Shown here one piece after another: positions 13,352-22,573 of a stretch of 64,000 nucleotides of DNA. The notes under the pieces were generated by a model. That model did no database searches. It was not told the DNA's origin and was given only the letters and a program-made list of their open reading frames with translations. The stretch's first letter is position 1, and every line of letters starts with the position of its first letter. Source of the stretch: JBCCXZ01 sp965228005 (lineage in GTDB: Bacteria > Planctomycetota > Planctomycetia > Pirellulales > Lacipirellulaceae); contig CBDDGV010000003.1 in assembly GCA_965228005.1 (NCBI GenBank), positions 1,116,001 through 1,180,000 of the forward strand. The letters are read 5' to 3'. A program made the position numbers and the translations under genes.

Positions 13352-16300
13352 CTACTCGACCGGGGCCCCCGACCGGCCCGGCCTCAGCTGCAAGGCGACC
13401 CATTCCAGCCACTCATCCGAGGGCCGCGCAAAGGGCCGGAATTTCTCGTGCGTGCCCAGGTCGTCGCGGTAGAGGATCGCCCGGTTCTCCCCGAGCTTCG
13501 CCGCCCCCGGCGAATCGATGTAGCCCGTCGAGTCCGACGTGCTCATCTGGAAAGCCACTCGGTAATCGATCTCCCGCAGCGTCAGCCGGTCGATCGAGCG
13601 GTTCATCGCGTTGAACGAATCGCACCACATCAGCACGTGCACCCCAACCGCGGGGCCTTCCTTGAGGATGTCACGGAACAGCTTGTCCGGCTTGGTCTCT
13701 GAGGACGAGGAGAAGCCGAAGTCGTCGTCCGCTTTGCGGAAGTCACGGAACTGGCCCAGGTCGTGCACCACCACGTACCAGGCCGGGTGGGCCTCGTCCG
13801 GCGACTCGCTGCGGCGGGACACCTCGTCGGCCAACGCTGCAATCGCAGAGCCCGCTTCGCGGACGCCAACGACTTTGCAATCGGTGTTGAGAGACTCGGT
13901 CATGCCGGCCCAGAAACCGAACTCCGGCGACTCGCGCCGGGCGCCGTCGAAGACCGTCACGCGCGGCGGTTGATCCATCTGCTGGGCGACCGAGGCGATC
14001 AACGCGGTAGAGAGCAACCCCAGAGCCAGTTTCTCCTCGCCGGAGACGATGATCAGGTTGTTGCCTCCCTGCCGGCGGAGCGAAATCTGCGTCGGCGGGC
14101 CGATCCGCACCGATGAACCCAGCCAGCACACCGGCTCGGGCGACTCGCTCGAACCGGCTCGCTCCAGCAACTGCCGCAGCGGGCCATCGGCGCTGGGGTC
14201 GGTTGGGGCGTTGCCCTCGAACACGATCTGAGGCGGCACGGCTTCACCCATGCGGCCCTGGAGTTCGTCGACCTCGGCCAGCAGACCGCGGCGCTCGGAA
14301 TCGGGCAGCCAAACCACCTGGAACAGCTCGTTGCCCGCAGGGAGGCCGTTCTCGTCGTTGTAGATCGCCTCGCCCGGCCGGCTGAGGTACCGGGCCGCGG
14401 GGTTCTCGTCGCTGAGGATCAGGTGGGCGTCCGACTCGCTGCACTCAAGTGCGATCCGCACCGCCATCTGGCCGATCGTCGTCCGGGCCAGCGTGTAGGC
14501 TCCGCCCAGGGTCTGGGAACCGAGCAGCACGTGGACCCCAAAGGCCCGCCCTTGCCGCACCAGTCGGTCGAGCAGCAACGCCGAGTCCTGCGCCAGCTTG
14601 TCGTCGGCGACGAAGAGCTCCTGGAACTCGTCGATCACCAGCAGCACACGCGGCATCGGCTCGTCGGGCGCCGCTCGACGGAACTCGGCCAGGTCTTGCA
14701 CGCCCCGCAGCCGGAACAGCTCCCCTCGGCGGTGGAGCTCGTTGTCGAGTCGCTCCAGCACGCTCACGCCGAACTCACGTTCGCTCTCGATCGCGATCAC
14801 CCGCGCGTGCGGCAGGTTGGCGGCTGCGTAGGCCTTGAACTCCACGCCCTTCTTGAAGTCGACCAGGTAGAGTTCCACCTCGCGCGGGCTGTAGTGCAGG
14901 GCGGTGTTGGTGACCAACGCATGCAGGAGGGTACTCTTGCCGGAACCGGTCTTGCCCGCGATCAGCACATGCTGCGAGGTTCCACGACCCAGGCGGAGCG
15001 AGAGCGCGTTGCGGGCCCCGGCCCGGCCGATCGGCACGACCAGCTCGCGGGAGGCGTCACTCTGCCAGTACGACTCCTCGCGGGGAGCAACCTCCGAGAA
15101 CGGCACCTCGACCCGGCTCGCTTCTCGCGAGCGTCTCCCGGCCTGTTCCAGGAACTCGGTTAACGCCGCGCCGTCCAGCAAGGGGGCCAGCTCCAGTGGC
15201 AGTCGTTCATAAAGCGGGTAGCGCCACGTGGGCGGGTCTGTAGTGCAGTCGAGGTGCACAGCACCCTCGGTCAGCTTTTCGAGTTCAAAGTCGTTCGGCA
15301 GCTTCGCTTCCGTGTCGACATCGATCAGCAGAAACACGCCGCACTGCGGCCCCGAATGGGCGATCCGCTCAAGCTTGCGGATGGCTCCGTCGGTCAGCCC
15401 GACAGGGAAGCCCGAAACCACCACCACGTGGTACGGCTCGGCCACTTCGCCGGCGGAACCGTTGTACTCGTCGAGGTTCTCGAACTCGTTGCGGAGGTAC
15501 TTCTGCAGGACCTTCTGAGTGTGGCTGACGACATCGGCGAGCCGCTCGTCGATCTCACGAGGGTCGGTCCACACCTGACCGCCGATCAGCTGCTCGTCTT
15601 CGTCGGCTAGGTGCATGAACGACGCAAGGCCCTGGCCCATCGCGGCGGCGTCGATGACCGTAAAGCGGAGCTTGCCGGGACGCGTTCCTATGAGCAACTG
15701 CTGCATCAACAGCCGCAGCACCCGGCTCGCGGCAGACCGGTGCTCCCGCCCGCCGGTGAGCACCATGCGCGGGTGCTCGGCTAGCGACATCCAGGCCGGC
15801 ACCTCGAGTGCGGAGACCTCAGGCTTCAGCCGCTCGTCCGTCGGCACCCCGTTCTTCACCGCGGTCAGAGGGAGCAGGTAGCGGCCGAAGCACAAAGCCG
15901 GGAGCGCCGAATCCGGCGGCCGGTGTTCGGAGATGTCGAGCCGGTCGGGCGGCGGAAACCAGGCCGAACGGGCAGTCTTCTGTTCGTTGAACTCGGCAAC
16001 GACCTCGCCAAACCCCTCTCTCCACGCGTCCGCCATCTGCTGCCACTGGGAGTCCCGCGTCGCTTCGGCCGCCTTCCGGCGCTGCTGGAAGGCGTCCTCA
16101 ATGTCTTGCAGACGCCGCGACCGGCGGTCCGCCAGCTCGGTGAGCAGGGGAGGGAACTTCTCGTCGGCCGCCGCGATCGCACGGTCGTGTTCGTCGGCGA
16201 GCATCTCCAGCTTCGATTCAAACTGCTTCTGCGATTGCATGACGGCGGCTTCGAAACGTCCCTGCGTCTCGGCCCGCTCTGCGTCGCGTACGCGACGGGC

Positions 16301-17272
16301 TTCTGCGACTTCTTGGTCTCTCTTCTCGACGATCGCGCGGTACTGAGATTCCGAGAGCTCCCGCGCTCTTTCTCCTGCCGCGTGCTCAAGGCCTCGGGCG
16401 CGGTCGATCGCCTCTGCGACGCGCTCGTAGAGCTGCCTGCTTTGTTGCCGGGCTCGAGAGCCCAGCGCGGCGTAGAGTGCTCCTGCCGATGCGGCGCCGG
16501 TAACGAGTACAACGAGCGGGGTTAACCAAGGGGACCATCCGAGGGCAAACCCCACGGGCACGATCAGCAACAGAGTAAATCCGATAAACCAACTCGGGAG
16601 GCGGCCCTGCTCGAGAAGGGCCGTCGGCAACCTCTGCGCTTGCAATTGCAGCACGAGGCTGTGTGCATGGTTGATCGATTCTTGCAGGACGGGCTCGATC
16701 GCATCCGGTGTGGAGTCGGCTTGTTCACCGGGGTCAGAGGGCTCGCTCTCAGGGACTTCTGCCGAGAGCCCACGCATGGTCATCAACGCTTGCGCGTCTC
16801 GCTGCAGTCCGTCGATCTGCACCCTTCGGGCGGAAAGCCGCTTCTGGGTGTCTTTGAGGGTCTGGCGGGGCAAGTCTTTCTCGGAGTCGAAGACGGCCAT
16901 CGCCTGCCACTCGGCTTCCTTGCTCTTGCGGTCGACTTGCAGGAGGAGCTGATCCCTTTCCTTCGCCAGCCGTTTCGAGTTGCCTTCGAACGAGCCTCGC
17001 TCGGCCGCTGAACGATTGCGGAACTCGGTCGCCGCGGTGAGTTTAGCCGCGGCGTACTCGTTCTCAAGGTCCCGCCGTGTCGCGTTGAATTCCTGCGTGG
17101 CGTGAGCCTGGGCGTGGTCCCGGTCCTGCTCAGAGGCGGTAAGCTCTCCTTGCGACTCGGAGGCGATACGCTTCTCCGCCCCGGCGCGCGCGTCGGCCAA
17201 CTCCTGGAGCCGCTGCATCAGCTCGAGTTGCCTACGCGTAGAGAACAGGCTGTTGTCGGTAACGCTCGCCAT
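13352..17272 (-). CDS. EccC/FtsK-like triple-ATPase-domain membrane protein
   Basis: 1306 residues. Residues 1-165 are coiled coil; two membrane helices lie at about 227-270 (FIGFTLLLIVPVGFALGW and LTPLVVLVTGAASAGALYAA); a second coiled coil spans about 275-430. Three FtsK/SpoIIIE-type modules follow: a degenerate one at about 465-700 without Walker A, an intact one at about 745-1000 with Walker A AGKTGSGKST (K779) and Walker B VLLVIDEFQEL (D881, E882), and a second degenerate one at about 1055-1290 (NNLIIVSGEEKLALGLLS). This is the domain plan of EccC, the motor of type VII secretion, though the long coiled coils differ. It is the last gene of an operon with three small W-x-D proteins, starting 5 bases after the previous stop. 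Predicted to drive export of WXG100-like partners. Confidence 0.85.
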   Translation of the reverse strand: MASVTDNSLFSTRRQLELMQRLQELADARAGAEKRIASESQGELTASEQDRDHAQAHATQEFNATRRDLENEYAAAKLTAATEFRNRSAAERGSFEGNSKRLAKERDQLLLQVDRKSKEAEWQAMAVFDSEKDLPRQTLKDTQKRLSARRVQIDGLQRDAQALMTMRGLSAEVPESEPSDPGEQADSTPDAIEPVLQESINHAHSLVLQLQAQRLPTALLEQGRLPSWFIGFTLLLIVPVGFALGWSPWLTPLVVLVTGAASAGALYAALGSRARQQSRQLYERVAEAIDRARGLEHAAGERARELSESQYRAIVEKRDQEVAEARRVRDAERAETQGRFEAAVMQSQKQFESKLEMLADEHDRAIAAADEKFPPLLTELADRRSRRLQDIEDAFQQRRKAAEATRDSQWQQMADAWREGFGEVVAEFNEQKTARSAWFPPPDRLDISEHRPPDSALPALCFGRYLLPLTAVKNGVPTDERLKPEVSALEVPAWMSLAEHPRMVLTGGREHRSAASRVLRLLMQQLLIGTRPGKLRFTVIDAAAMGQGLASFMHLADEDEQLIGGQVWTDPREIDERLADVVSHTQKVLQKYLRNEFENLDEYNGSAGEVAEPYHVVVVSGFPVGLTDGAIRKLERIAHSGPQCGVFLLIDVDTEAKLPNDFELEKLTEGAVHLDCTTDPPTWRYPLYERLPLELAPLLDGAALTEFLEQAGRRSREASRVEVPFSEVAPREESYWQSDASRELVVPIGRAGARNALSLRLGRGTSQHVLIAGKTGSGKSTLLHALVTNTALHYSPREVELYLVDFKKGVEFKAYAAANLPHARVIAIESEREFGVSVLERLDNELHRRGELFRLRGVQDLAEFRRAAPDEPMPRVLLVIDEFQELFVADDKLAQDSALLLDRLVRQGRAFGVHVLLGSQTLGGAYTLARTTIGQMAVRIALECSESDAHLILSDENPAARYLSRPGEAIYNDENGLPAGNELFQVVWLPDSERRGLLAEVDELQGRMGEAVPPQIVFEGNAPTDPSADGPLRQLLERAGSSESPEPVCWLGSSVRIGPPTQISLRRQGGNNLIIVSGEEKLALGLLSTALIASVAQQMDQPPRVTVFDGARRESPEFGFWAGMTESLNTDCKVVGVREAGSAIAALADEVSRRSESPDEAHPAWYVVVHDLGQFRDFRKADDDFGFSSSSETKPDKLFRDILKEGPAVGVHVLMWCDSFNAMNRSIDRLTLREIDYRVAFQMSTSDSTGYIDSPGAAKLGENRAILYRDDLGTHEKFRPFARPSDEWLEWVALQLRPGRSGAPVE

Positions 17273-17277
17273 GCGCC

Positions 17278-17502
17278 TCAGCTTTCACACTCGCGGTAGA
17301 CCTGTGAGAGCAGGTTGTTCATGCGTGCCGCCGCGTCCAGGGCGAGCTTCATCGCGGGGGCGATCGGCTCGAGGTGCTCCTCGCGGAAGCGGTCGCTCAC
17401 CGAGTCGTCCCAGTGCTCGCGGGTCTCTTCCCAAGCGATCTGGAGCTCTTCCATCGCGTCTCGGAGTTGGGCGGAGCTGGTTTCAAGGTCCCAGAGGCGC
17501 AC
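17278..17502 (-). CDS. Small helical W-x-D protein, WXG100-like
   Basis: I choose the GTG at 17502, which has AAGGAG 7 bases upstream and lies 4 bases after the preceding stop; the ATG at 17550 would overlap the upstream gene by 44 bases and adds a proline-rich tail. The product is 74 residues, all helical, with a central HWDDSVSDRFREEHLEPI that resembles the W-x-G/D turn of WXG100 proteins. It lies 5 bases before the EccC-like ATPase gene. It could be a substrate or an adaptor of that ATPase. Family membership is inferred from size, helix-turn-helix form and context. Confidence 0.7.
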   Translation of the reverse strand: MRLWDLETSSAQLRDAMEELQIAWEETREHWDDSVSDRFREEHLEPIAPAMKLALDAAARMNNLLSQVYRECES

Positions 17503-17506
17503 TGTG

Positions 17507-18055
17507 CTACTCCTTGCCGCCGGAGGGCGGATCTGGTCGGGCAGGGGCATCCGGCACGGTATCGACCGCCGGCGCCTGCTCGACCTGGTACGCGTCTATA
17601 CGCCTCAAGACTTCCCTGAGCATGCGTTCTGCTCGGGGCAACTCTGTCTCCAACGCCTGTTTCAAGTGGCCGACCCTGCCGGAGAACTCGTGCTGCTCGT
17701 GGTCGATCTGACGGGCGAACTGTTTGACCTTCTCGATCTTCTCGAGGCAGTAAGTCTCGCGTTCCTTTGCCGCCCGCAGGACCGCCTTCTCCTCGCGGCA
17801 GGCCGGCTTCTCGTCGGCGACAGGGAACATCAGGCATCGCTCCAAGTCGAGCTTGGCCTGGTGCGCGTCGTCGTGCGCGTTGCGTGACTGATCGCGCCAG
17901 TAGGCGGGCCGGTCGTTCTCGATCCAGTCCCCGGCACGCCGCAATTGGCTCTCGAGCGTCTCGACCGCGTCGGCAGCCCGGGAGTTGAACCGAATCAACG
18001 CCCGCCGCAACCGTTCGATGGCTTCTACAGACCGTACATCCGCCGACTTGGACAT
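17507..18055 (-). CDS. Coiled-coil protein with W-x-D motif, type VII-like operon
   Basis: 182 residues from ATG 18055, with GGGAGGG at good distance. Residues 1-75 form two helices around W53-R-D (AYWRDQSRNAHDDAHQAKLD), the same WRDQ core as in the 90-residue protein encoded just upstream. Residues about 80-160 are long coiled coil (EKIEKVKQFARQIDHEQHEF), and the tail is proline-rich. Two isolated Cys residues (74, 86) and C103 are present. No signal peptide. The position between two WXG100-like genes and the shared motif suggest that it is a longer partner or substrate of the ATPase. No precise family known to me. Confidence 0.7.
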   Translation of the reverse strand: MSKSADVRSVEAIERLRRALIRFNSRAADAVETLESQLRRAGDWIENDRPAYWRDQSRNAHDDAHQAKLDLERCLMFPVADEKPACREEKAVLRAAKERETYCLEKIEKVKQFARQIDHEQHEFSGRVGHLKQALETELPRAERMLREVLRRIDAYQVEQAPAVDTVPDAPARPDPPSGGKE

Positions 18056-18085
18056 CTGTGGCAGCCCTCCCCGGGCGATCGCCCG

Positions 18086-18358
18086 CTACCGCTGATCGAG
18101 GTACTCTTCGATCCGCTGGGCCTTGCGGAGGAGGAAGGGGGCGTACTCGTTGGCGTTCTCAATGGAACGGGCAACTAGCCGGAGGTGCTGCTCGAACTCC
18201 TCGGCGAACTTCTTGTGCTCCTGGTCACGCCAGGTGGCGTTGAGGTTGTGGAGCTGGCTGTTGAGGGCGACGAGGCGCTCCTCGAGCTCGTTGTTGAACT
18301 GCTGCAGCTGGTGGGCGAACCGCCGGAGTTCAGACGGGTCGGCAATGGCTTGCGACAT
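18086..18358 (-). CDS. WXG100-like protein, first gene of the type VII-like operon
   Basis: 90 residues from ATG 18358 (MSQAIADPSELRRFAHQLQQ). The profile is that of a WXG100 protein: helix, central turn with W43-R-D (NATWRDQEHKKFAEEFEQ), then a second helix ending near residue 88 (LLRKAQRIEEYLDQR), close to 100 residues, no signal peptide and no Cys. A longer frame to 18436 is open but adds a low-complexity leader. It lies 30 bases before the next operon gene. WXG100 proteins form helical-hairpin dimers exported by EccC-type ATPases, and such an ATPase is encoded downstream. Confidence 0.78.
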   Translation of the reverse strand: MSQAIADPSELRRFAHQLQQFNNELEERLVALNSQLHNLNATWRDQEHKKFAEEFEQHLRLVARSIENANEYAPFLLRKAQRIEEYLDQR

Positions 18359-18459
18359 ACGCGGCCTCGCTCGCGTGTTTCCGGCCGCAGAAGCAGAACG
18401 CGGGCCGGTTGCTGTTCCTAACAGCATCCTAGCCACGGGGCCGGGGGCGGTAAAGCAAT

Positions 18460-18487
18460 GCCCCGCTTGGCTCAGTTGCCGCGGGGC
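18460..18487 (-). terminator. Possible terminator of the acyl-ligase/oxoamine-synthase gene
   Basis: On the minus strand GCCCCGC (18481-18487) pairs with GCGGGGC (18460-18466) around a 14-base loop that includes the TGA stop; it is followed by ATTGCTTTACC rather than a clean T-run. It separates this gene from the WXG100-like operon. Confidence 0.4.
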
Positions 18488-21400
18488 TCGAAACCGTTAG
18501 ATCCCGCGTGAACGGCAAAGCCGGAACCGGCCGGCTCCTTGGCGGGTGCGATCTTGGCGAGTTCTTCTGCTGTTGCCGCAACGGTCGTGCGGATCTGCTC
18601 TTCGGTGTGCGAGCTGGTGATGAAGAACCGGAGGCGGGCGGCGCTCTCCTCCACGGCTGGGTAGAGGATCGGCTGCACGTTGATCCCGCGTTGATAGAGG
18701 GCGTGCGACAAGCGGAGCGCGTGCTCGGAGTTGCCGGTGATGACCGGAATCACCGGCGTGTTGTTGCTCTTGCCCGTGTCCAGACCGGCCTGCTTGGCGA
18801 GTCGCAGGAACAAAGCCGAGTTCTCGCCGAGCTTGGCAACGCGTTGCGGCTCTTCCTGCAGCAGGTTGATCGAAGCCAGCGCCGCGGCGGCGTTCGAGGG
18901 GGAGAGCCCCACGCTGTAGACAAATCCCGGGGCCGTGTACTTGAGGTACTCGATCAGCGCCTTCTGGCCGGCGATGTAGCCTCCGCAGCTGCCGAACGAC
19001 TTGCTGAGCGTCCCCATCCAGACGTCGACGTCGCGCGGGTTGACGCCGAAGTGCTCCGACATCCCGCGGCCGTGGAGCCCCATCGTGCCGATGGAGTGGG
19101 CCTCGTCGACCATGAGGTAGGTCTTGTGCTGCTTCTTGAGCGCGACGAACTCGGGCAGTTCCGGGTAGTCGCCGTCCATGCTGTAGACGCCTTCGACGAC
19201 GATCAGCACTCGTCGGTATTCGTGGCGGATCTCTTCCAGGATGCGTCCGCAGGCCTTCCAGTCGTTGTGCGGGAAGGGACGGCGGCGGGCGCCGGAGAGG
19301 ATGGCGCCCTGCATGATGCTGTTGTGCGAGAGCGAGTCGTGCAGGATGAGGTCGCCGCTGCCGAAGAGGTGGCCAATGACCGTCTCGTTCGTCGAGTGAC
19401 CACCTACGAAGACCAGCGAGGCTTCGGTGCCGATGAAGTCGGCGATCGCCTGCTCCAACTCGATGTGGACCGTCTTCTGGCCCGACACTACCCGGCTGGC
19501 CGAGACGCTTGTGCCGAACTGCTTCACCGCGTCGCTGGCCGCCTTGGTGACGGCTGGGTCGCCGGACATGCCCAGGTAGTTATAGCTGCAGAAGTTGATG
19601 TACTCGCGTCCGTCGATCTTTGCCCGGTCGTTCGTGACGCCCTGGTGGACGTTGAAGTACGGGTTCGGCAGGCCGGCCCGGGACGTGACCTGCATGTTCT
19701 CTTGCAGGCGGAGGTACTCGGGGCTGCGGGCGAACAGGTAGTCTTCCTCGGGCACCTGGTAGCCCTCGGGAGCGGCGGTCGGCTCTTTGATCTCGCCGCC
19801 GAGGTGCTCGCGGATGGCCTCCACGACTTCGCCGCAGGTTTCCATGGCGGGTAGCACGTGCTCGGGGAACCTGCCGCCGAACGCCTCTTCCAGCGAGGCG
19901 ACGATTTCCATCCGCTCCAGCGAATCGAGGCCGAGTTCGACGATGTTGGTCTCGCGCGTGAGGTTCTGGGCCCGCTCGCGGCCGACTTCCCGGACCTTCT
20001 CGTAGACGACGGCAATGATCTGGTCGTCGGGCTCTGCTTGGTCTCTGCCCTTTGCTGGCGGGACCGGCTCCGCGGCCTTGGGCGTAGGTGCAGCAGCAGC
20101 GGTCGGCTCGGGGTCGTGCGTGCCGCTGGCGTCGTGCGCCCACTCTTCCACTTCGGAAGCGCCGGCTTCGACGGCGTCGACCACCGATGTCCGACCGGCG
20201 GCCTCGTCCGAAGAACGTTTGCGGAGGGAAGGTGATATCTCCACCTCACCGGTTTCCACCGTCCAAGTGGCCAACGCCGCCAAAGTGCCGGCTAGGTGGC
20301 CGTCTCGGCAGGCGTGGCGTTGGATCTTGCCGCTGGATGTCTTTGGGATGCTGCCCGGACGGAGGAGCACGACTGCCTCAACGCCGATCTCATGGTCCAC
20401 GGCGAGTCGCTTGCGGACCGCAGCGACTACTTCGGCGAAATCGATGCCGCGGCGGCGGACGACCTCCTGAACGATTACGAGACGCTCGTCGTTGGCTTCG
20501 CCGATCGTCACGGCGGCGCCCATCCCCGGTGCTACGTCGTCGTGGGCGGCTTGTACCGACTCCTCGATATCTTGGGGGTAGTAGTTGACGCCCCGGAGGA
20601 TAATCAGGTCCTTGAGCCGGCCGGTGACAAACAGCTCACCCTCGCGCAAGAAGCCGAGGTCGCCGGTCCGCAGGAACGGGCCGCGGCCGTCGGTGAGGCG
20701 GGCTTGGAAGACCTCGGTGGACTGCTCTTCTCGCTTCCAGTAGCCCGTCGCGACGCTTGGGCCCGAGACCCAGATTTCACCGACCCGATCCTCTGGCAGG
20801 GGCTGTCGGGTTTCGGCGTCGGCGATAACGATCTGCTGGTCGAGCAAGTTGCCGCCGCTGCCGACTAACTCCCGCGAGCCGGAAGAGCCGGGTTCGGCCT
20901 CGACTACCTCGTGGTGCTCGAGCCCTTCGCTCCGGAACGACCGCACAACGGGCGGCGACTGCTTGTACCCGCCGGCGACGATGAGGGTTGCCTCCGCGAG
21001 GCCGTAGCACGGGTAGAAGGCCTCGCGTCGGAAGCCGCACTCCGCGAACGCTTCGCAGAAACGGTCGATGGTTGCGGCGCTAACGGGTTCTGCCCCGTTG
21101 AACGCGAGCGACCACTTGCTCAGGTCGAGCGTCGCTTTCTGCTCGGGAGTGATCTTCTCAACGCAGAGGTCGTAGGCGAAATTCGGTCCGCCGCTGATCG
21201 TGGCGCCTGTCTGGGTCAGCACCTTCAGCCAACGCACCGGCCGCTGCAGAAAGTGCGTCGGCGAGAACAGTGTGTTCGACTTGCCCATGTACAGCGGCTG
21301 GAGGATGCCGCCGATCAGGCCCATATCGTGGTAGAGCGGAAGCCAGAAGACTCCTGTGCCCGAGCGGGTGTGCTCGAAGGCGTAGGAGATCATCGCCGAA

Positions 21401-21993
21401 TTGTGCATCAGGTTGGCGTGCGTGAGCATCACGCCCTTCGGCGAGCCGGTTGAGCCGGAGGTGTATTGCAGGAAGGCGAGCGTATCGCCGTGTACGTCGG
21501 GCCGCGACCACTCGGAGCCTTGGCCGTCGTCGAGCTGGTCGGTGGCGCGCCAACGGAGCTTCTGCAGCGCGGGGGTGTCGCCGATCATGGTCTGCACCCG
21601 CTCGAGCACGTCGAACGTGGTGAGGGCGACCTTGGCTTCCGAATCGTTCGCGATCGCGTCGATCCGAGCCATGTTGCGGTTACGCCGCGGAGGGTAAGCA
21701 GGCACCGCGGTAACGCCTGCGTACAAACAACCGAAAAACGCGGCTACGAAGTCCAAGCCGGAAGGGTAGAGCAGCAAGGCCCGCTCGCCCTGCAGCCCTT
21801 GGGCTTGCAGAGTCGCCGCGATGGCACGCGCTTTGGCGTCGAGGTCGGAGTAGCTCCACTCGACGACCTCCGACTCGCCGTCGAGAAGGTAGCGGAAGCC
21901 GATGTCCTGACCCTGATGCACGGCTCGGTGCAGCAAGAGTTCGACCAGATTGGAAGGGCCGAAGAATGAGCCCGGCAGGTGGTCTAAATGCAC
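18472..21993 (-). CDS. Fatty-acyl-AMP ligase / acyl carrier protein / alpha-oxoamine synthase fusion
   Basis: 1173 residues in three parts. Residues 1-590: acyl-AMP ligase with P-loop YTSGSTGSPKG (177-187), YGLAEATL and the C-terminal SSGKIQRH (Lys556). Residues about 655-735: acyl carrier domain with phosphopantetheine Ser691 in ELGLDSLERM. Residues about 750-1150: PLP enzyme of the alpha-oxoamine synthase group (BioF, KBL, serine palmitoyltransferase), with DEAHSIGTMG (D963, H966) and PLP Lys998 in GTLSKSFGSCGGY. The three parts predict activation of a free fatty acid, transfer to the carrier and decarboxylating condensation with an amino acid, giving a long-chain aminoketone such as a sphingoid-like base. 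The amino acid is not predictable here. It stands alone as a gene. Confidence 0.9.
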   Translation of the reverse strand: MHLDHLPGSFFGPSNLVELLLHRAVHQGQDIGFRYLLDGESEVVEWSYSDLDAKARAIAATLQAQGLQGERALLLYPSGLDFVAAFFGCLYAGVTAVPAYPPRRNRNMARIDAIANDSEAKVALTTFDVLERVQTMIGDTPALQKLRWRATDQLDDGQGSEWSRPDVHGDTLAFLQYTSGSTGSPKGVMLTHANLMHNSAMISYAFEHTRSGTGVFWLPLYHDMGLIGGILQPLYMGKSNTLFSPTHFLQRPVRWLKVLTQTGATISGGPNFAYDLCVEKITPEQKATLDLSKWSLAFNGAEPVSAATIDRFCEAFAECGFRREAFYPCYGLAEATLIVAGGYKQSPPVVRSFRSEGLEHHEVVEAEPGSSGSRELVGSGGNLLDQQIVIADAETRQPLPEDRVGEIWVSGPSVATGYWKREEQSTEVFQARLTDGRGPFLRTGDLGFLREGELFVTGRLKDLIILRGVNYYPQDIEESVQAAHDDVAPGMGAAVTIGEANDERLVIVQEVVRRRGIDFAEVVAAVRKRLAVDHEIGVEAVVLLRPGSIPKTSSGKIQRHACRDGHLAGTLAALATWTVETGEVEISPSLRKRSSDEAAGRTSVVDAVEAGASEVEEWAHDASGTHDPEPTAAAAPTPKAAEPVPPAKGRDQAEPDDQIIAVVYEKVREVGRERAQNLTRETNIVELGLDSLERMEIVASLEEAFGGRFPEHVLPAMETCGEVVEAIREHLGGEIKEPTAAPEGYQVPEEDYLFARSPEYLRLQENMQVTSRAGLPNPYFNVHQGVTNDRAKIDGREYINFCSYNYLGMSGDPAVTKAASDAVKQFGTSVSASRVVSGQKTVHIELEQAIADFIGTEASLVFVGGHSTNETVIGHLFGSGDLILHDSLSHNSIMQGAILSGARRRPFPHNDWKACGRILEEIRHEYRRVLIVVEGVYSMDGDYPELPEFVALKKQHKTYLMVDEAHSIGTMGLHGRGMSEHFGVNPRDVDVWMGTLSKSFGSCGGYIAGQKALIEYLKYTAPGFVYSVGLSPSNAAAALASINLLQEEPQRVAKLGENSALFLRLAKQAGLDTGKSNNTPVIPVITGNSEHALRLSHALYQRGINVQPILYPAVEESAARLRFFITSSHTEEQIRTTVAATAEELAKIAPAKEPAGSGFAVHAGSNGFEPRGN

Positions 21994-22573
21994 AGCGATG
22001 GTCCTAAGTTGAGCGTGAATCGCTCATGGAGGTGGGGGAGCGGCGTCCTTCGGGTCGGAAGTGGGCTAGTACCCTTCCGCCTCACTGCAGAGCGTCGCTA
22101 ACCGTGTAATGTTACCGCACCTCACGCGCTGATCGCTAGTCTCGGCCTTGGGGCCAGCCTAAGCCAAGCGGCCGGGTGATCCAGCTTGGGGCTTGCTCGG
22201 AAACAGCGATCGCGTTGTTCTTGAAGGAACTAGTTCTTTCCAAGTTGACCCTACCACTCGATTTACGGAAGACAAACCTAGAACGAGGGCCAGTGGGGAA
22301 TTCCCGCCTGTTTCTCGAAAGCGGGGCCGCGAATCCGGTGCGGCGGGCCGAGGGTCGCCGACCAGCAGGGTTTGCGCAGCCGGCATCCTGCGCGCACCAA
22401 ACGGCGAAACCCTTAACCGTGGTGATGAAGGCGCTGGTGCGACTAGAAACCGCACAAGGCGGTAAGCGTAGAGGTGCAGTGCGCGATACTTGTAGTGCGC
22501 TACTCCGCGCTGATAATTGGGGCCTGATCAAGTGCAGAGTCTCCGCCCCACCCCCTGGCTGCTGAGGTGTGTT
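21994..22573. other. Intergenic region, no gene seen
   Basis: About 580 bases upstream of the divergent ligase/synthase and small ORF. Short frames exist on both strands but have no Shine-Dalgarno or coding character. It should hold the promoters of both flanking genes; I do not see a convincing -35/-10 pair or a known structured RNA. Confidence 0.5.

Noticed and set aside
13173..13412. N-terminal extension of enolase to an ATG at 13412
   Set aside because: The extension has no similarity to enolase, and the standard start MSTIVDIHGRQILDSRG at 13172 has a fitting Shine-Dalgarno.
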